From Pseudomonadota bacterium (lineage in GTDB: Bacteria; Chloroflexota; UBA6077; JAJPHF01): a DNA stretch of 64,000 nucleotides. A model generated the notes under the pieces. It saw nothing but the letters and a program-made list of their open reading frames with translations, was not told the origin of the DNA and did no database searches. Location of the stretch: contig JAJPHF010000026.1 in assembly GCA_021325365.1 (NCBI GenBank), forward strand, positions 49,140 to 113,139, in the 5' to 3' direction. A program made the translations under genes and the position numbers. Positions 31,024-40,533 of this stretch are shown in pieces. The first letter of the stretch is position 1; each line of letters begins with the position of its first letter.

Positions 31024-31916
31024 CCCGCGCTCCTCGGCGTAACCTCGACGACTCGCACGCCGCCCCCGCGTAGGATCTCCAGCCGCAGGAGGCGTTCGCC
31101 GACCGCGTCGACCGCGTCCGCGAGCGCGCTGGGGGTCTCCAATGGCCAACCGCCGGCTGCCAGCAGCACGTCGCCGGGGAGCAGACCCGCGCCGGCGGCT
31201 GGCTCGCCTGCTAGCACGTCGACCACCATGAGCCCGTACTCCTGGCGGAGCCCCAGGCGGTGCGCCAGCGGCGGCGGCAGGGCGACGCGCTGTGTCCGTA
31301 CCCCTAGCCGCGCCCGGCTACCCGGCGCGAGAAAGCGAGCCACCGTGGCGCTCGGCACGGCCAGCGCCAGACGCGGCGGGACGACCATACTGTTGATGCC
31401 GATGACGCGACCCCGCGCGTCGGCCAGCGGTCCGCCGGAGTTGCCGGGGTACAGCGCGAGGTCCGCGCGCACCACATCGGGCAGCCGCTCGTCCCCTACC
31501 CGCGCGCCGTGCCCTGCGCTGGTCACGATGCCCAGGGAGACGGCGTGCGGCTCGCCGAGCGGATGACCCATCGCGAAGACTAGCTCGCCCACGCGGAGCG
31601 CCGTCGAGTCGCCCGACGGCGCTGCCGGCAGGCCGCTCGCGGCCACTCGCAGCGCGGCGAGATCATGGGCGGGGTCGCGGGCGACCAGGACCGCCGGCAG
31701 CCGGCGGCCGCCATCCAGCACGACCTCCAGGCGAGCGTCGCGGGCGACGTGCGCATTGGTGACGACGAGCCCGTCCGCATCCCAGATGACGCCTGCCCCG
31801 CCCCCGCGGCCGGGCAAGTGAACGCTAACCACACTGGGGCGTAGCTGCTGCGCCAAGTCGGCCAGCGCGCCGGACAGCGCGTCCAGCCCCAGCGCCGAAT
31901 CGATTGCCATTGCCAT
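31020..31916 (-). CDS. HtrA-like S1C serine protease with PDZ domain, no signal peptide
   Basis: The ATG at 31916 follows CGGAGA; 298 aa. The trypsin-like domain has the triad His in VVTNAHVARD, Asp in DPAHDLAALRV and Ser in YPGNSGGPLADARG. A PDZ domain covers the last ~85 residues (GLMVVDVLAGEPAAGAGLLP, GDVLLAAGGWPLETPSAL). It begins MAMAIDSALGLDALSG, with no signal peptide or membrane anchor, so it is probably cytoplasmic, unlike classical DegP/HtrA. It is the second gene of the HtrA-HtrA-regulator operon, 14 bp after the first. Confidence 0.9.
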   Translation of the reverse strand: MAMAIDSALGLDALSGALADLAQQLRPSVVSVHLPGRGGGAGVIWDADGLVVTNAHVARDARLEVVLDGGRRLPAVLVARDPAHDLAALRVAASGLPAAPSGDSTALRVGELVFAMGHPLGEPHAVSLGIVTSAGHGARVGDERLPDVVRADLALYPGNSGGPLADARGRVIGINSMVVPPRLALAVPSATVARFLAPGSRARLGVRTQRVALPPPLAHRLGLRQEYGLMVVDVLAGEPAAGAGLLPGDVLLAAGGWPLETPSALADAVDAVGERLLRLEILRGGGVRVVEVTPRSAG

Positions 31917-31930
31917 GTTATGTCTCCGAG

Positions 31931-32851
31931 TTACTGCCGCTCGCCCACGGTGACCGCGAGCTGGCGCGGCTCGCCGCCACGCACTACGCGCGCCTCCTGG
32001 GCCGTGCCGATGCGCTCGGCCGTCAGCTGAGCCACCAGATCCTCGGTGTCGCGGATCGGGGCACCGGCGAAGCCGATCAAGATGTCGCCGAGCAGCAGGC
32101 CCGCGCGATCGGCCGGGCCGCCCGGCTCGGCGCTGAGCACCAGCAGGCCGCTCTCCTGGGCGAGCGCCAGCCGCTGGACAAGCGCCGGCGGCAACGGCAC
32201 GGGCTGGGTGCTGACGCCGATGAAGCCGCGGCGGATGCGGCCCTGGCTGAGCAGCGCCTCCGCTACTCGGCGGACGGTATTGAGCGGTAGCGCCATGCCG
32301 TGGCCCTGGGCGAACAGCGACGTATTGATGCCGACGACGCGGCCGTTCGCGTCGATCAGCGGACCGCCCGAGAAGCCCGGGTACAGCGTGAGGTCGGTGC
32401 GCAGGTAGCCTTCGATGGCCGCGCCGCGGCGGCTGCGCCACGGCCCGCCGACCGCGCTCACGATGCCGCTGCTCGCGCTCGGCGCACCTGGCCCAGAGCG
32501 CCCGAGCGCCAGCACGAAGTGGCCTACCCGCACCGACTCCGCGCTGCCGAACTCGGCAGGGGTCAACCCCTCGGCGGGCAGGCGCAGCACGGCCAGGTCG
32601 CTGCTGGGGTCGCGCCCAACCACTGTTGCGGCTAGCTCGCGCCCGTCGGCAAGCTGCACTTTCACGTCGTCGTCGCGCTCCAACACGTGATCGGCCGTTA
32701 CTACCGTGCCGGCGGGACTCCACAGCACGCCGCTGCCCGGCACCCGCCGCCGCGCCTTCACGGCTACTACGGCCTGGCCCGCCGTCTCCACGACGCGCGC
32801 CAGATCGTCGGAGAACTGCACGAGCAGTCCTCCGCTCGCATCACTGCTCAT
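31931..32851 (-). CDS. HtrA-like S1C serine protease with PDZ domain, no signal peptide
   Basis: The ATG at 32851 follows GGAGG at 7 nt; 306 aa. Triad: His in VVTADHVLERDD, Asp in DPSSDLAVLRL and Ser in YPGFSGGPLIDANG. The residue before Ser is Phe where most HtrAs have Asn, which may affect the oxyanion hole. PDZ domain: GLLVLSAEPGGPADRAGLLL and GDILIGFAGAPIRDTEDL. No signal peptide or anchor is seen (MSSDASGGLLVQFSDDLARV start). It is a paralogue of the next gene with clear stepwise similarity, and first in the operon. Confidence 0.9.
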   Translation of the reverse strand: MSSDASGGLLVQFSDDLARVVETAGQAVVAVKARRRVPGSGVLWSPAGTVVTADHVLERDDDVKVQLADGRELAATVVGRDPSSDLAVLRLPAEGLTPAEFGSAESVRVGHFVLALGRSGPGAPSASSGIVSAVGGPWRSRRGAAIEGYLRTDLTLYPGFSGGPLIDANGRVVGINTSLFAQGHGMALPLNTVRRVAEALLSQGRIRRGFIGVSTQPVPLPPALVQRLALAQESGLLVLSAEPGGPADRAGLLLGDILIGFAGAPIRDTEDLVAQLTAERIGTAQEARVVRGGEPRQLAVTVGERQ

Positions 32852-33104
32852 AGGAATGCCTCCACTCTTGCTGCCAGGCGACCGATGCGGCCGCCCGGCT
32901 TGCCCATATCGTAGGGGCGCCCCCCGCCGGTCACCATCGGCCAAACGAGCGGAACCCGGCCTGGCCGTTCGGCTAGTGGATATAGCCGCCTGAGCGACGG
33001 CTGACGGCGGCTGCCGTGTGGGGGGCGCTGCCCGAAGACGGGTCTGGTCGAGGGCGGTGGGCAGGGTTGGCTACGAAGGCTACACGCCGGCTTCGGAAAC
33101 CGGC

Positions 33105-34493
33105 TTAGGCTTTGTCCAACTCGTAGAGGAGGTCGCGCACGGCGCGGACATCGGTACGCAGGCGGCCGTCCTGCTCGATCTCGCCAGCCACTTTTTGGAC
33201 GCCGTGCATCACCGTCGTGTGATCGCGGCCGCCGAGCAGCGCGCCAACATCGGGGAGCGAGAGCGGCGTCTCTTCGCGGAGGAGGTACATGGCGACCTGG
33301 CGCGGGCCCACCACGCGCTTGTCACGCGCTTTCCCTTGTAGGTCGAGGAGGCTGACGCTGTAGTAGCGGGTGACGGCTTCCAGCACGCTCTCCGGGCGCA
33401 CGGCGCGGCGCGCGGTGTCGGCGGTCACGTCAGCCAGCGCTGCGACAGCCGTCTCGGCCGTCACGGGCTGTTGACTGAGCGCCGCGTGCGCGACGACCCG
33501 GTTCAGCGTGCCCTCAAGCTCGCGGATGTTGCTCTGCACCTTGTGCGCAATGTAGGCCAGCACGTCGTCTGGCACGTCCACGTCGAGCTTCGCACACTTG
33601 GCCTGTAGGATGGCGATGCGCGTCTCCAGATCGGGAGGCTGCACGTCGGCGATCAGCCCCCACTCAAAGCGCGACCGCAGACGGTCCTCCAGTGTGGGGA
33701 TCGCTTTGGGTGGGCGGTCGCTCGAGAGCACAATCTGGCCGCTGGCGCCGTGGACCGCATTGAAGGTGTGGAAGAATTCCTCCTGAGTGCCTTCCTTGCC
33801 AGCAATGAACTGAATGTCGTCGATCAACAGTACGTCGCAGTGACGATACTTGCTGCGAAACTCCTCGCCCCGGCTCTTGCGGATCGAGTCAATCATCTCG
33901 TTGGTAAACGTCTCGGACGAGACGTATACAACCCGGGCCGTCGGGACGGCTAGTACCTGGTGAGCAATGGCGTGGAGCAGATGTGTCTTCCCGAGTCCAA
34001 CGCCGCCGTAGATGAACAGGGGGTTGTACGCTTGGCCCGGATTGTCGGCCACCGCGCGGCAGGCGGCGTGCGCCAGGCGGTTGCCGCTGCCGACCACGAA
34101 CTCGGCGAACGTGTACTTTGGGTTAAGCGGCGTGGTGGTCTGGCTGGCGGCTGGGCGGCGCGAGCGGCGCGCCGCGCCGTCTTCGGCCTCCGCCGCGAGG
34201 CCCAGCAGCGGCGCCGCCGGCGCGCTGGGGGGTGGCGCCGTCTTCAGCACGAAGCGGACGTCGACGGGCCGACCCATGATTCCCAGCAACGTCTTGCGGA
34301 TCAGCGGCACGCAGCGCGTCTCCAGCCACTCCATGGTGAAGGGATTGGGCACCGCGATGACGCAGGTGTCGCCCTCCACCTCGACGAGCGCTGTATCCTT
34401 GAACCACGTCTCGTAGTTCGGTCGGCTCATCTGCAGCTGCAGCTCGCCGAGTGCTGCCTGCCAGAGCTGCTGGTAGTCCAGCGTCCTTGCCAC
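33105..34493 (-). CDS. dnaA: Chromosomal replication initiator protein DnaA
   Basis: AAA+ ATPase that binds DnaA boxes and opens oriC. The GTG at 34493 (GAGGGG 11 nt upstream) gives 462 aa. Domain I: YQQLWQAALGELQLQMSRPN, YETWFKDT. A Pro/Ala linker follows. Domain III: NPLFIYGGVGLGKTHLLHA (Walker A, near residue 160), CDVLLIDDIQFIAGKEGTQ (Walker B) and DRLRSRFEWGL. Domain IV: ARDKRVVGPRQVAMYLLREE and the DNA-binding signature LPDVGALLGGRDHTTVMHG. No dnaN, rpmH or obvious DnaA-box cluster (TTATCCACA) is adjacent, so oriC may lie elsewhere. Confidence 0.97.
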   Translation of the reverse strand: MARTLDYQQLWQAALGELQLQMSRPNYETWFKDTALVEVEGDTCVIAVPNPFTMEWLETRCVPLIRKTLLGIMGRPVDVRFVLKTAPPPSAPAAPLLGLAAEAEDGAARRSRRPAASQTTTPLNPKYTFAEFVVGSGNRLAHAACRAVADNPGQAYNPLFIYGGVGLGKTHLLHAIAHQVLAVPTARVVYVSSETFTNEMIDSIRKSRGEEFRSKYRHCDVLLIDDIQFIAGKEGTQEEFFHTFNAVHGASGQIVLSSDRPPKAIPTLEDRLRSRFEWGLIADVQPPDLETRIAILQAKCAKLDVDVPDDVLAYIAHKVQSNIRELEGTLNRVVAHAALSQQPVTAETAVAALADVTADTARRAVRPESVLEAVTRYYSVSLLDLQGKARDKRVVGPRQVAMYLLREETPLSLPDVGALLGGRDHTTVMHGVQKVAGEIEQDGRLRTDVRAVRDLLYELDKA

Positions 34494-34677
34494 TTGCGTC
34501 TTTTCCCCTCCCTGCCGTCTCACGGTGTCTCGCCGCACCCGTCGCGGGCGTCCGCGCCGTGCCGGTCCCGATCCGCGAGCTGCTTCCGCCTGATCGGCCG
34601 ACTATCGCTCAGATGCTAGCAAACCCGCTGCCTCAACTGTATACCAGTCGCGTCGCGTGCCGTTACGATCGGGCTAC

Positions 34678-34770
34678 AGACCTAATCCCCGGACCCCTCC
34701 CCTATGAAGGCAGGGGGGCGCCGGTTCAGCCCCCAACCGGCCCGCCCCCCTCCCGCGGTAGTACTGGAGC
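34678..34770. repeat. GC-rich palindromic repeat overlapping the end of the SpoIIM-like gene
   Basis: Starts with CCTAATCCCC and contains CCCCTCCCCTATGAAGG, GCCGGTT/AACCGGC (near 34719-34740) and CCCGCCCCCCTCCCGCGGTA. Style and the CCTAAYCCCC edge resemble the interspersed palindromic family, but similarity is partial. It covers the last codons of the minus-strand gene. Confidence 0.4.
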
Positions 34771-35730
34771 CGGGGTGGGCGCACGCCGCCCGGCCAGTAG
34801 CAGATAGCTGTACAGCGCGACCCCGGTGAGCGCGCCAAGGCCAATCTTTGCTTCTGAGGGAAGGCTGCTGGGCGAGACAAACGCTTCCAGGCTGCCGGCC
34901 AGCACGAGCAGCGGCGCCGCGCCGAGCAGCAGCCGCACGGCCGCGCGCCCGCCCTCGGCCAGCGCCGCGCGGCGCGTCTGCAGCCCCGGCGCCAGCAGCG
35001 GGTAGCCGAGGCGCAGCCCGGCGGCACCGGCGATGACGACGGCGCTCAGTTCCAGGTAGCCGTGCGCCGAGATGAAGCCGACCAGCGGCAGCCCGAGGCC
35101 GTGCGCCTGGCAGGCGCCGAGCACGGCGCCAAGCAGCACACCGTTCTGCACTAACACGTAGACCGTGCCGAGCCCGGCGAGCACGCCGCCGGCGAAGGCC
35201 ATGATCGACACTTGCAGGTTGTGCGTCATCAGAAACGTCGAAACCGCCGGCCGCGCCTGTTCCGGGATGTCGGTCCACATGCGGCCCGCCCGGATCGTCG
35301 CCAGCAGCTCGGGCGAGACGAGCGCCTCCTGCCCGACCGTACTAGTTAGCGTGGCCACATAGGCGACTAGCGCGGGCAGGAAGAGCAAGGCCGCGCTGGC
35401 CAGCACGTAGCGGGCGTTGGCGCGGTAGAGTCGCGGAAAGCCCACGGTGAAGAAACCGAGGAAGCCATGCCAATTGGCGACTTCACGCTGGTACACGTAA
35501 GGGTGCGCGCGGGCCAGGAGCTGGTCGAGGTAGGTGCGTACACGGTCGCCCGGAAAGTCGCGCTGGGCCACAGCCAGATCGGCGCTCGCGTGCCGGTACA
35601 GCCGGCCGAGGCGTTCGAGCTCCGGTCCCGCGAAGCCGCGCAGTCCGCGCCCGGCCGCGCGGCCGAGCAGCGCTTCCAGTTCGGTCCAGTCCGCCTGTCG
35701 CCGTGCCACGAACTCGTCGACGCTCGCCAT
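34726..35730 (-). CDS. SpoIIM/DUF95-family membrane protein
   Basis: The ATG at 35730 follows GGAGC; 334 aa (an upstream GTG at 35757 is possible). A soluble N-terminal ~110 residues (VDEFVARRQADWTELEALLG, YRHASADLAVAQRDFPG) precede about six membrane helices. SAHGYLELSAVVIAGAAGLR is the conserved (G/A)HG.xE motif of the stage II sporulation M family. In non-sporulating bacteria these genes sit beside RDD genes, as here (divergent, 126 bp apart). The role is probably membrane or envelope related. The last ~18 residues (Pro/Gly) come from a repeat-like sequence. Confidence 0.88.
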   Translation of the reverse strand: MASVDEFVARRQADWTELEALLGRAAGRGLRGFAGPELERLGRLYRHASADLAVAQRDFPGDRVRTYLDQLLARAHPYVYQREVANWHGFLGFFTVGFPRLYRANARYVLASAALLFLPALVAYVATLTSTVGQEALVSPELLATIRAGRMWTDIPEQARPAVSTFLMTHNLQVSIMAFAGGVLAGLGTVYVLVQNGVLLGAVLGACQAHGLGLPLVGFISAHGYLELSAVVIAGAAGLRLGYPLLAPGLQTRRAALAEGGRAAVRLLLGAAPLLVLAGSLEAFVSPSSLPSEAKIGLGALTGVALYSYLLLAGRRAPTPAPVLPREGGGPVGG

Positions 35731-35856
35731 GCTCTGCTCCGGGTCGATCGTGGCCACGTCAACTACACGTTGGCCGCTATCCGCTATAAGTGTAATGGCG
35801 GCCGCGCGGAGCGCGGCCGAACACTGCGCGTCCCAGTTGACGAGGGCTGGAACCTG

Positions 35857-36684
35857 ATGGCGGAGAGCTACATCGTCCAGACGCCTGAAAACGTCGCTAT
35901 CAGCTACGATTTGGCCGGTATCGGCTCACGGTTTATCGCGGCAGCGCTTGACTCCTGCATCCAGCTTGCTCTCATCATACTGATTCTGATGGCGATGGGC
36001 GTGGTGGGCAGTCTGGGCGCCTCCAGCCGCCTTCTGCGTGATCTGACGACCACAGACCCGGGCCGCCTCGCCATCTGGGTCATCGCGCTGTTTCTCGTGG
36101 TGATCTTCCTGCTGCTCTGGGGCTACTACGCGGCATTCGAGATGGCCTGGAACGGCCAGACACCTGGCAAGCGCCTAATGCGGCTGCGGGTGCTGCGCGA
36201 CAGCGGCTACCCGATCGGGCCCATCGACACGCTCATCCGCAACCTGGTGCGGCTGGTCGACTTCCTCCCGATGGCGTATGGGCTCGGAGTGACCGTGATG
36301 CTCGTGGATAAGCGCTCACGGCGGCTCGGCGACCTCGCGGCGGGCACGATCGTGGTGAAGGAGCGCCGTGCGCTTCGCGCAACAGATTTGCTCCCCGCGG
36401 AGTCCTTCGCGGTCGAACCGATCTCGGCCGAGCCGGCAGAGGCGGTCACCCACGTGGACCGCCTGACGCCCGCGGACTATTCGCTGCTCCGCGAGTACCT
36501 GCTGCGACGCGAGCGGCTCGCGCCCGCGCCCCGCACGGCGCTCGCCCGCGAGCTGGCCGGGGCACTGGCCGCCCGGCTCGACGCGGCGCCGCCCTCGGAT
36601 GGCGTGACGGCCGACGCTTTCCTGATGGCCGTAGCGGCCGCGTACCGCGCGCGCCACCGCCCGCCGGGCCAGGAAGCCGGCTAA
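35857..36684 (+). CDS. RDD-family membrane protein
   Basis: 275 aa; ATG at 35857. ESYIVQTPENVAISYDLAGI leads into the RDD domain: GSRFIAAALDSCIQLALI (the R-x-x-x-x-x-D motif), a second helix WVIALFLVVIFLLLWGYYAA, then NGQTPGKRLMRLRVLRDSGY, RNLVRLVDFLP and DKRSRRLGDLAAGTIVVKE. A cytoplasmic C-terminal ~90 residues is helical. RDD proteins are membrane proteins linked in some bacteria to ion or compatible-solute transport. The divergent SpoIIM partner supports a shared membrane-related function. Confidence 0.9.
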   Translation: MAESYIVQTPENVAISYDLAGIGSRFIAAALDSCIQLALIILILMAMGVVGSLGASSRLLRDLTTTDPGRLAIWVIALFLVVIFLLLWGYYAAFEMAWNGQTPGKRLMRLRVLRDSGYPIGPIDTLIRNLVRLVDFLPMAYGLGVTVMLVDKRSRRLGDLAAGTIVVKERRALRATDLLPAESFAVEPISAEPAEAVTHVDRLTPADYSLLREYLLRRERLAPAPRTALARELAGALAARLDAAPPSDGVTADAFLMAVAAAYRARHRPPGQEAG

Positions 36685-36750
36685 GCCAGTTCGCTGAGCT
36701 GATCGGGACGTTCGGTGTAGGCAAGCGTCCGGCCTTGCCAGGCCGAACTC

Positions 36751-38229
36751 CTAGCGGAGGGCGGCCGAGTGAGCGGGAGCGGCCACAGTGCGATTGCGCC
36801 CGCCCGCCTTCGCGGCGTAGAGCGCGCGGTCGGCGGCGTCCACCAACTGAGCCGGGTCGTAGGGCGCCGCGGCCGGGGCCGCTGCCACCCCCGCGCTCGC
36901 CGTCAGGTGGCCTAGGCCGTTTTTGGCCCACCGCTCGGCCATGGCCTGGCGCAGGCGCTCGGCGATACGAAGGGTGCCGTCGAGGTCCGTATCGGGCAAG
37001 ACCACGGCGAACTCCTCACCGCCGTAGCGGGCGGCGAAATCGCTAGGCCGGATCCCGTCCCGGAGCACGGCGCCAAGGTCGCGCAGCGCGGTGTCGCCCG
37101 CCTGGTGGCCGAGCGTGTCGTTCAAGTGCTTGAAGTGATCGACGTCGAACAGGATGAGGCCCAGCGGGCGTTGGTCCTGCTCGGCCCGCTCGCAGCGGCG
37201 CGTGAACTGGTCGGCAAAGTAGCGCCGGTTGAACACCCCTGTTAGTCCGTCGGTCACAGCGGTTTCGCGCAGGCGCGCATACAGCCGGGCGTTGTCGAGG
37301 GCGGTGAAGAGGCTGATCGCCAACGCCTGGAGCAGGTCCCGGCTGCCGCGGCGCTCGCCCGTGGCGGCGCGGCCGGCCAGGCAGAAGGCGCCCCACATAT
37401 CGCGCTCGTCGCCCAGCGGAAAGCACCGCCACGGGCCCAGCGGCGTGCCCTGCTCGGCATCGTCGATCGTGACCGTGGTTAGCGGCAGCGCCCCCGCCGG
37501 CGGCAAGTCGGCCAACGCCTCCGGCGGCAGCGTGCCAAAGAGCCGTTCGCGTACCTGCTGCTCTCCGTCGGGCCACTTCCCCCGCACAAGGGCCAGACCT
37601 TCGGCGGGATCAGCCTGGAGGAACAGCAGGCCCGCGAGCTGATAGTCCAGGATGCGTCCGAGCAGTTGGCCGGCGCGCTCAGCCGCGCGCCGATAGTCGC
37701 GCAGCTCGGCGGCTAGCTGGCCCAGCTGATTTAGGACAGTGGCCTCGTAAAGCTTCTGGTCGAGGAGTTGGTTCAGGCGCGCCAGTACGTCGACCTGGCC
37801 ATCGGGTCGCTGGCTGAGCGCCTCCGGCGCGGGCGGCGCGCTGAGTTGCGCGCTGCGCTCTTCCAGAAGCCGCTTGACCGTGGCCAGCAGGCTCATTTCC
37901 CCGGCGCTCTTCGTCACGTACGCGTCGGCGCCGGCCTCGATGCCCCAGAACATGTCGCCCGCGCCCTCACGCGACGACAAAATGACGATGGGAATGGTCG
38001 CGGTGCGCGGCTCATTGCGCAGGAGCCGGGCCACCTGATAGCCGTTCATGCGCGGCATGTCGACGTCGAGCAGCACGAGGCTCGGATGCTGCGCCCAGGC
38101 TAGCTCGACCGCCGCGACGCCGTCTTCAGCCGTCACGACACGATATCCGCGCGCTTCGAGCGTGCGTGCCATGACCGTCCGGACCAGCCGGCTGTCGTCC
38201 GCCACAAGGATGGTAGGCGTCTGGCTCAT
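36751..38229 (-). CDS. Response regulator with GAF-like linker and GGDEF diguanylate cyclase
   Basis: 492 aa. Receiver (residues 5-125): [35 protein letters not shown] (phospho-Asp), IVILSSREG and [10 protein letters not shown] (Lys). The middle ~180 residues look GAF-like ([34 protein letters not shown]). GGDEF domain: [33 protein letters not shown] and the active-site [15 protein letters not shown], intact, so it should make cyclic di-GMP from GTP. The inhibitory RxxD site is not obvious. It is monocistronic; the activating kinase is unknown. Confidence 0.92.
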   Translation of the reverse strand: MSQTPTILVADDSRLVRTVMARTLEARGYRVVTAEDGVAAVELAWAQHPSLVLLDVDMPRMNGYQVARLLRNEPRTATIPIVILSSREGAGDMFWGIEAGADAYVTKSAGEMSLLATVKRLLEERSAQLSAPPAPEALSQRPDGQVDVLARLNQLLDQKLYEATVLNQLGQLAAELRDYRRAAERAGQLLGRILDYQLAGLLFLQADPAEGLALVRGKWPDGEQQVRERLFGTLPPEALADLPPAGALPLTTVTIDDAEQGTPLGPWRCFPLGDERDMWGAFCLAGRAATGERRGSRDLLQALAISLFTALDNARLYARLRETAVTDGLTGVFNRRYFADQFTRRCERAEQDQRPLGLILFDVDHFKHLNDTLGHQAGDTALRDLGAVLRDGIRPSDFAARYGGEEFAVVLPDTDLDGTLRIAERLRQAMAERWAKNGLGHLTASAGVAAAPAAAPYDPAQLVDAADRALYAAKAGGRNRTVAAPAHSAALR

Positions 38230-38488
38230 GCCGCCAATATCTCGCAATTCGCGCCGTCTATCTCGCTGCCGTGCGGGCTTGCATCGGCTGTGCGCTCGGG
38301 GGGCCGAAATTGGCATCCGCCCTTGGCGGGTTGGGCTAATCATATCGCAGTCGCCAGACTCAACTCCATCCTGCGACGCTGCCCGGCCGCTTGAACGACG
38401 CCAATAACGAGCGATACGCTAGGAGAGCAAGCCTTCCAGCACACTGCGTATCGGCGCGTGGGAACCTGCGTGGAGTAGGGAAGAGCAG

Positions 38489-38809
38489 ATGACTACGCTT
38501 GAGATCGAGGGCGCCGAGCGCGGTTGGCTCGCCACGGTCTGTCTTGGCCGGGACGACGCGCTAGTCGTCCGCGCCGCCGTCACTCCGGACCTGGAGCAGC
38601 CTCTGCGCGCGTTGCTGCAGGGACTCCTCGAGCAGCCACACGAGGGCAGCATTCTCGGCGAGCGCCATGGCGACGACTTGCTCCACGGCCTGGCCGAGGT
38701 CATGGGCCGCCGCCGGCCGCTGTTGGGCACGGAGCGCGTCTTCGGCTACGTGCCCGGCGCGCCCCGGACCGCCTCTGCGGACCGCCCGCCCGGGTGGGAC
38801 GAGCCCTGA
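38489..38809 (+). CDS. Small hypothetical protein
   Basis: The ATG at 38489 follows GGAGTAGGGAAGAG; 106 aa. It begins TTLEIEGAERGWLATVCLGR and has a helical middle (LRALLQGLLEQPHEG, DLLHGLAEVMGRRRP). No signal peptide, membrane segment or metal motif. Not recognised. It is convergent with the solute-binding protein gene that follows. Confidence 0.5.
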   Translation: MTTLEIEGAERGWLATVCLGRDDALVVRAAVTPDLEQPLRALLQGLLEQPHEGSILGERHGDDLLHGLAEVMGRRRPLLGTERVFGYVPGAPRTASADRPPGWDEP

Positions 38810-38893
38810 GCTGCCAGTCCCCATGACGATACTGCCACGCGCCAGCATGGCGGCCCGGCTCGTCACGCGACTTAGGCGAGCATCCCGCGAACG

Positions 38894-39982
38894 TCAGTAC
38901 CCGACGGTCTTCAAGAAGCCGTTGGCATCGAGTTCTTGCAGGACGCGGTGGTCCACGAAGTCGCTCGGGTTGGCTGTCTTTGCCGCGGGAATCTCGGGGG
39001 CGCGCTGGTCTAGCACGGTCTGCACCGCCTCTAGCGACGGGTAAGGAGTGGGCGCCAGGTCACCGATCCAGATGCGAACGCTACGCTCCAGCAGGTCGTC
39101 GTCGTCCGACTGGCTGGCCTGGCCTACCAGCCGCTTGGAGAGCGCCACGTCGCGCTTCGCCAGCGCGAGCCCCTCCAGGTGCGCCCGCGCCACGTCGCGG
39201 ATGAGATCATACTGCGCCGCCAGCGTGGATCTGGTGACGGCCAGCGAGCCCTGCATGTACGGGATAGCGTAATCGCGGACATCCACCACCTGTGGATAGC
39301 CCTCGCGCTCGGCCAGGAAGTTGAATGGCAGCGCCAGCATCCCCGCCTCCACGCTCCCGCCGACGAGCGCCCCCAGCACCTGGTCCACGCCGCCGGCCTG
39401 CACCAGCAGGACGTCACGGCCAGCCTCCAGGCCAGCTTTCGCCAGCGTCACCGTCGTCGCGAGGTGTACGCCCGAGCCGAGCCGGGTGATGGCCACGCGC
39501 TTGTCGCGCAAGTCCTCGACGCGGCGGATGTCGGGCCGCGCGTGCAGCATGAAGTGCATGTACTGCGAGTGATTCAGGATAAGTACCTGGTCGCCGCCTG
39601 CCAGGTCGATGTCCACTACCCCGGCACCCGCCGTTAGCGCGATGTCGATGTCGCCCGCGGCCATAGCCGGCGCCACCTGGGCGCTCGACTGCATGATCGT
39701 CGTCTCGACGTCCAGCCCGTACTTGCGGTAGATGCCCTGGTCCTGGGCCACGTAGACGGGCAGCACCTCGGTGCCGACGAATGCCACTGCCATCCGCACT
39801 CTGCGTAGCGGCGCTGCATCGGTCGGCGCCCCCGCGCTTCCCGCGGGCTGCCCGGCGGGTCGGCTCCGCGCCGCGGGCGCTGCCGCACTCGGCGCGCTCG
39901 CCGGCGACACTGGGACGGCCCCGCTGGCGCCGCTACAACCGACCAGCACCGCGAGCACCCAGATCGTGGCTAGCGTTCTCAC
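38894..39982 (-). CDS. Solute-binding lipoprotein (NitT/TauT-type)
   Basis: 362 aa from the GTG at 39982. The signal TLATIWVLAVLVGCSGASG carries a lipobox ending in Cys. A Pro/Ala/Ser linker follows, then the binding domain: RRVRMAVAFVGTEVLPVYVA, GIYRKYGLDVETTIM, IDIALTAGAGVVDIDLAGG, VEDLRDKRVAITRLGSG and SVEAGMLALPFNFLAEREGY. It ends NPSDFVDHRVLQELDANGFL, which parallels the homologues at 25215 and 46526. The ligand is unknown, and no transport partner genes adjoin it. Confidence 0.88.
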   Translation of the reverse strand: MRTLATIWVLAVLVGCSGASGAVPVSPASAPSAAAPAARSRPAGQPAGSAGAPTDAAPLRRVRMAVAFVGTEVLPVYVAQDQGIYRKYGLDVETTIMQSSAQVAPAMAAGDIDIALTAGAGVVDIDLAGGDQVLILNHSQYMHFMLHARPDIRRVEDLRDKRVAITRLGSGVHLATTVTLAKAGLEAGRDVLLVQAGGVDQVLGALVGGSVEAGMLALPFNFLAEREGYPQVVDVRDYAIPYMQGSLAVTRSTLAAQYDLIRDVARAHLEGLALAKRDVALSKRLVGQASQSDDDDLLERSVRIWIGDLAPTPYPSLEAVQTVLDQRAPEIPAAKTANPSDFVDHRVLQELDANGFLKTVGY

Positions 39983-40296
39983 CCTCCTCGCCCTCCCTTC
40001 GCCGCCGGTGCGTGCCGCTCGGCGCGCACCTTGCTCGCCTAAGCGCCCATCCAAGTCGATAGGGATCCGGGACGTAGCGAAACGTCCGCGCGCACTCGGT
40101 CCATTGGTTCGGTGCCCACCTTAGCATGCCCGGGCTGAAACGCGATAGGTGGGGGCTCCCGCAGCATTGCACGCCCGTCACGGAACCAAGCGTGTGGCGC
40201 GGTTGCGACGGCTACGGGATTCCCTGCACGGACAACGGAGCGCTAGCCTGTCCTCGATGAGGATCGCCCTGGCGGGGGCGGGGAGGAAAGGCCGAG

Positions 40297-40533
40297 GTGC
40301 GAGAGGTATCCGATCAAGACATCCAGTGCCTACTATGCGACCGTGTCGTGGCCGAGTGGCGGCTTGGTCAACTGCGCCTGAACCCGAACTACCAGCGCGA
40401 TGCGCGCACCGCACTGACGAGCCGTCGCTGCGGCTACTGTGGCGGGCGGCTGGTCGCCTTGCAAGTAATGGCCGGGTGGATCGACGCCGAGCCACAGTCG
40501 GCGCCCTTCCGACGCCGCTCGCGCGCCAGCTAG
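40297..40533 (+). CDS. Small zinc-ribbon protein
   Basis: The GTG at 40297 follows GGAGG at 9 nt; 78 aa. IQCLLCDRVVAEWRLG and RRCGYCGGRLVALQVM give two CxxC pairs about 35 residues apart, a typical zinc ribbon, followed by a basic Arg/Ser tail. A nucleic-acid or protein-binding accessory role is possible but unproven. It stands alone between the solute-binding protein and antiporter genes. Confidence 0.6.
   Translation: MREVSDQDIQCLLCDRVVAEWRLGQLRLNPNYQRDARTALTSRRCGYCGGRLVALQVMAGWIDAEPQSAPFRRRSRAS

Noticed and set aside
34494..34680. oriC beside dnaA
   Set aside because: No TTATCCACA-type box seen; a single near-match occurs only inside the RDD gene near 36303.
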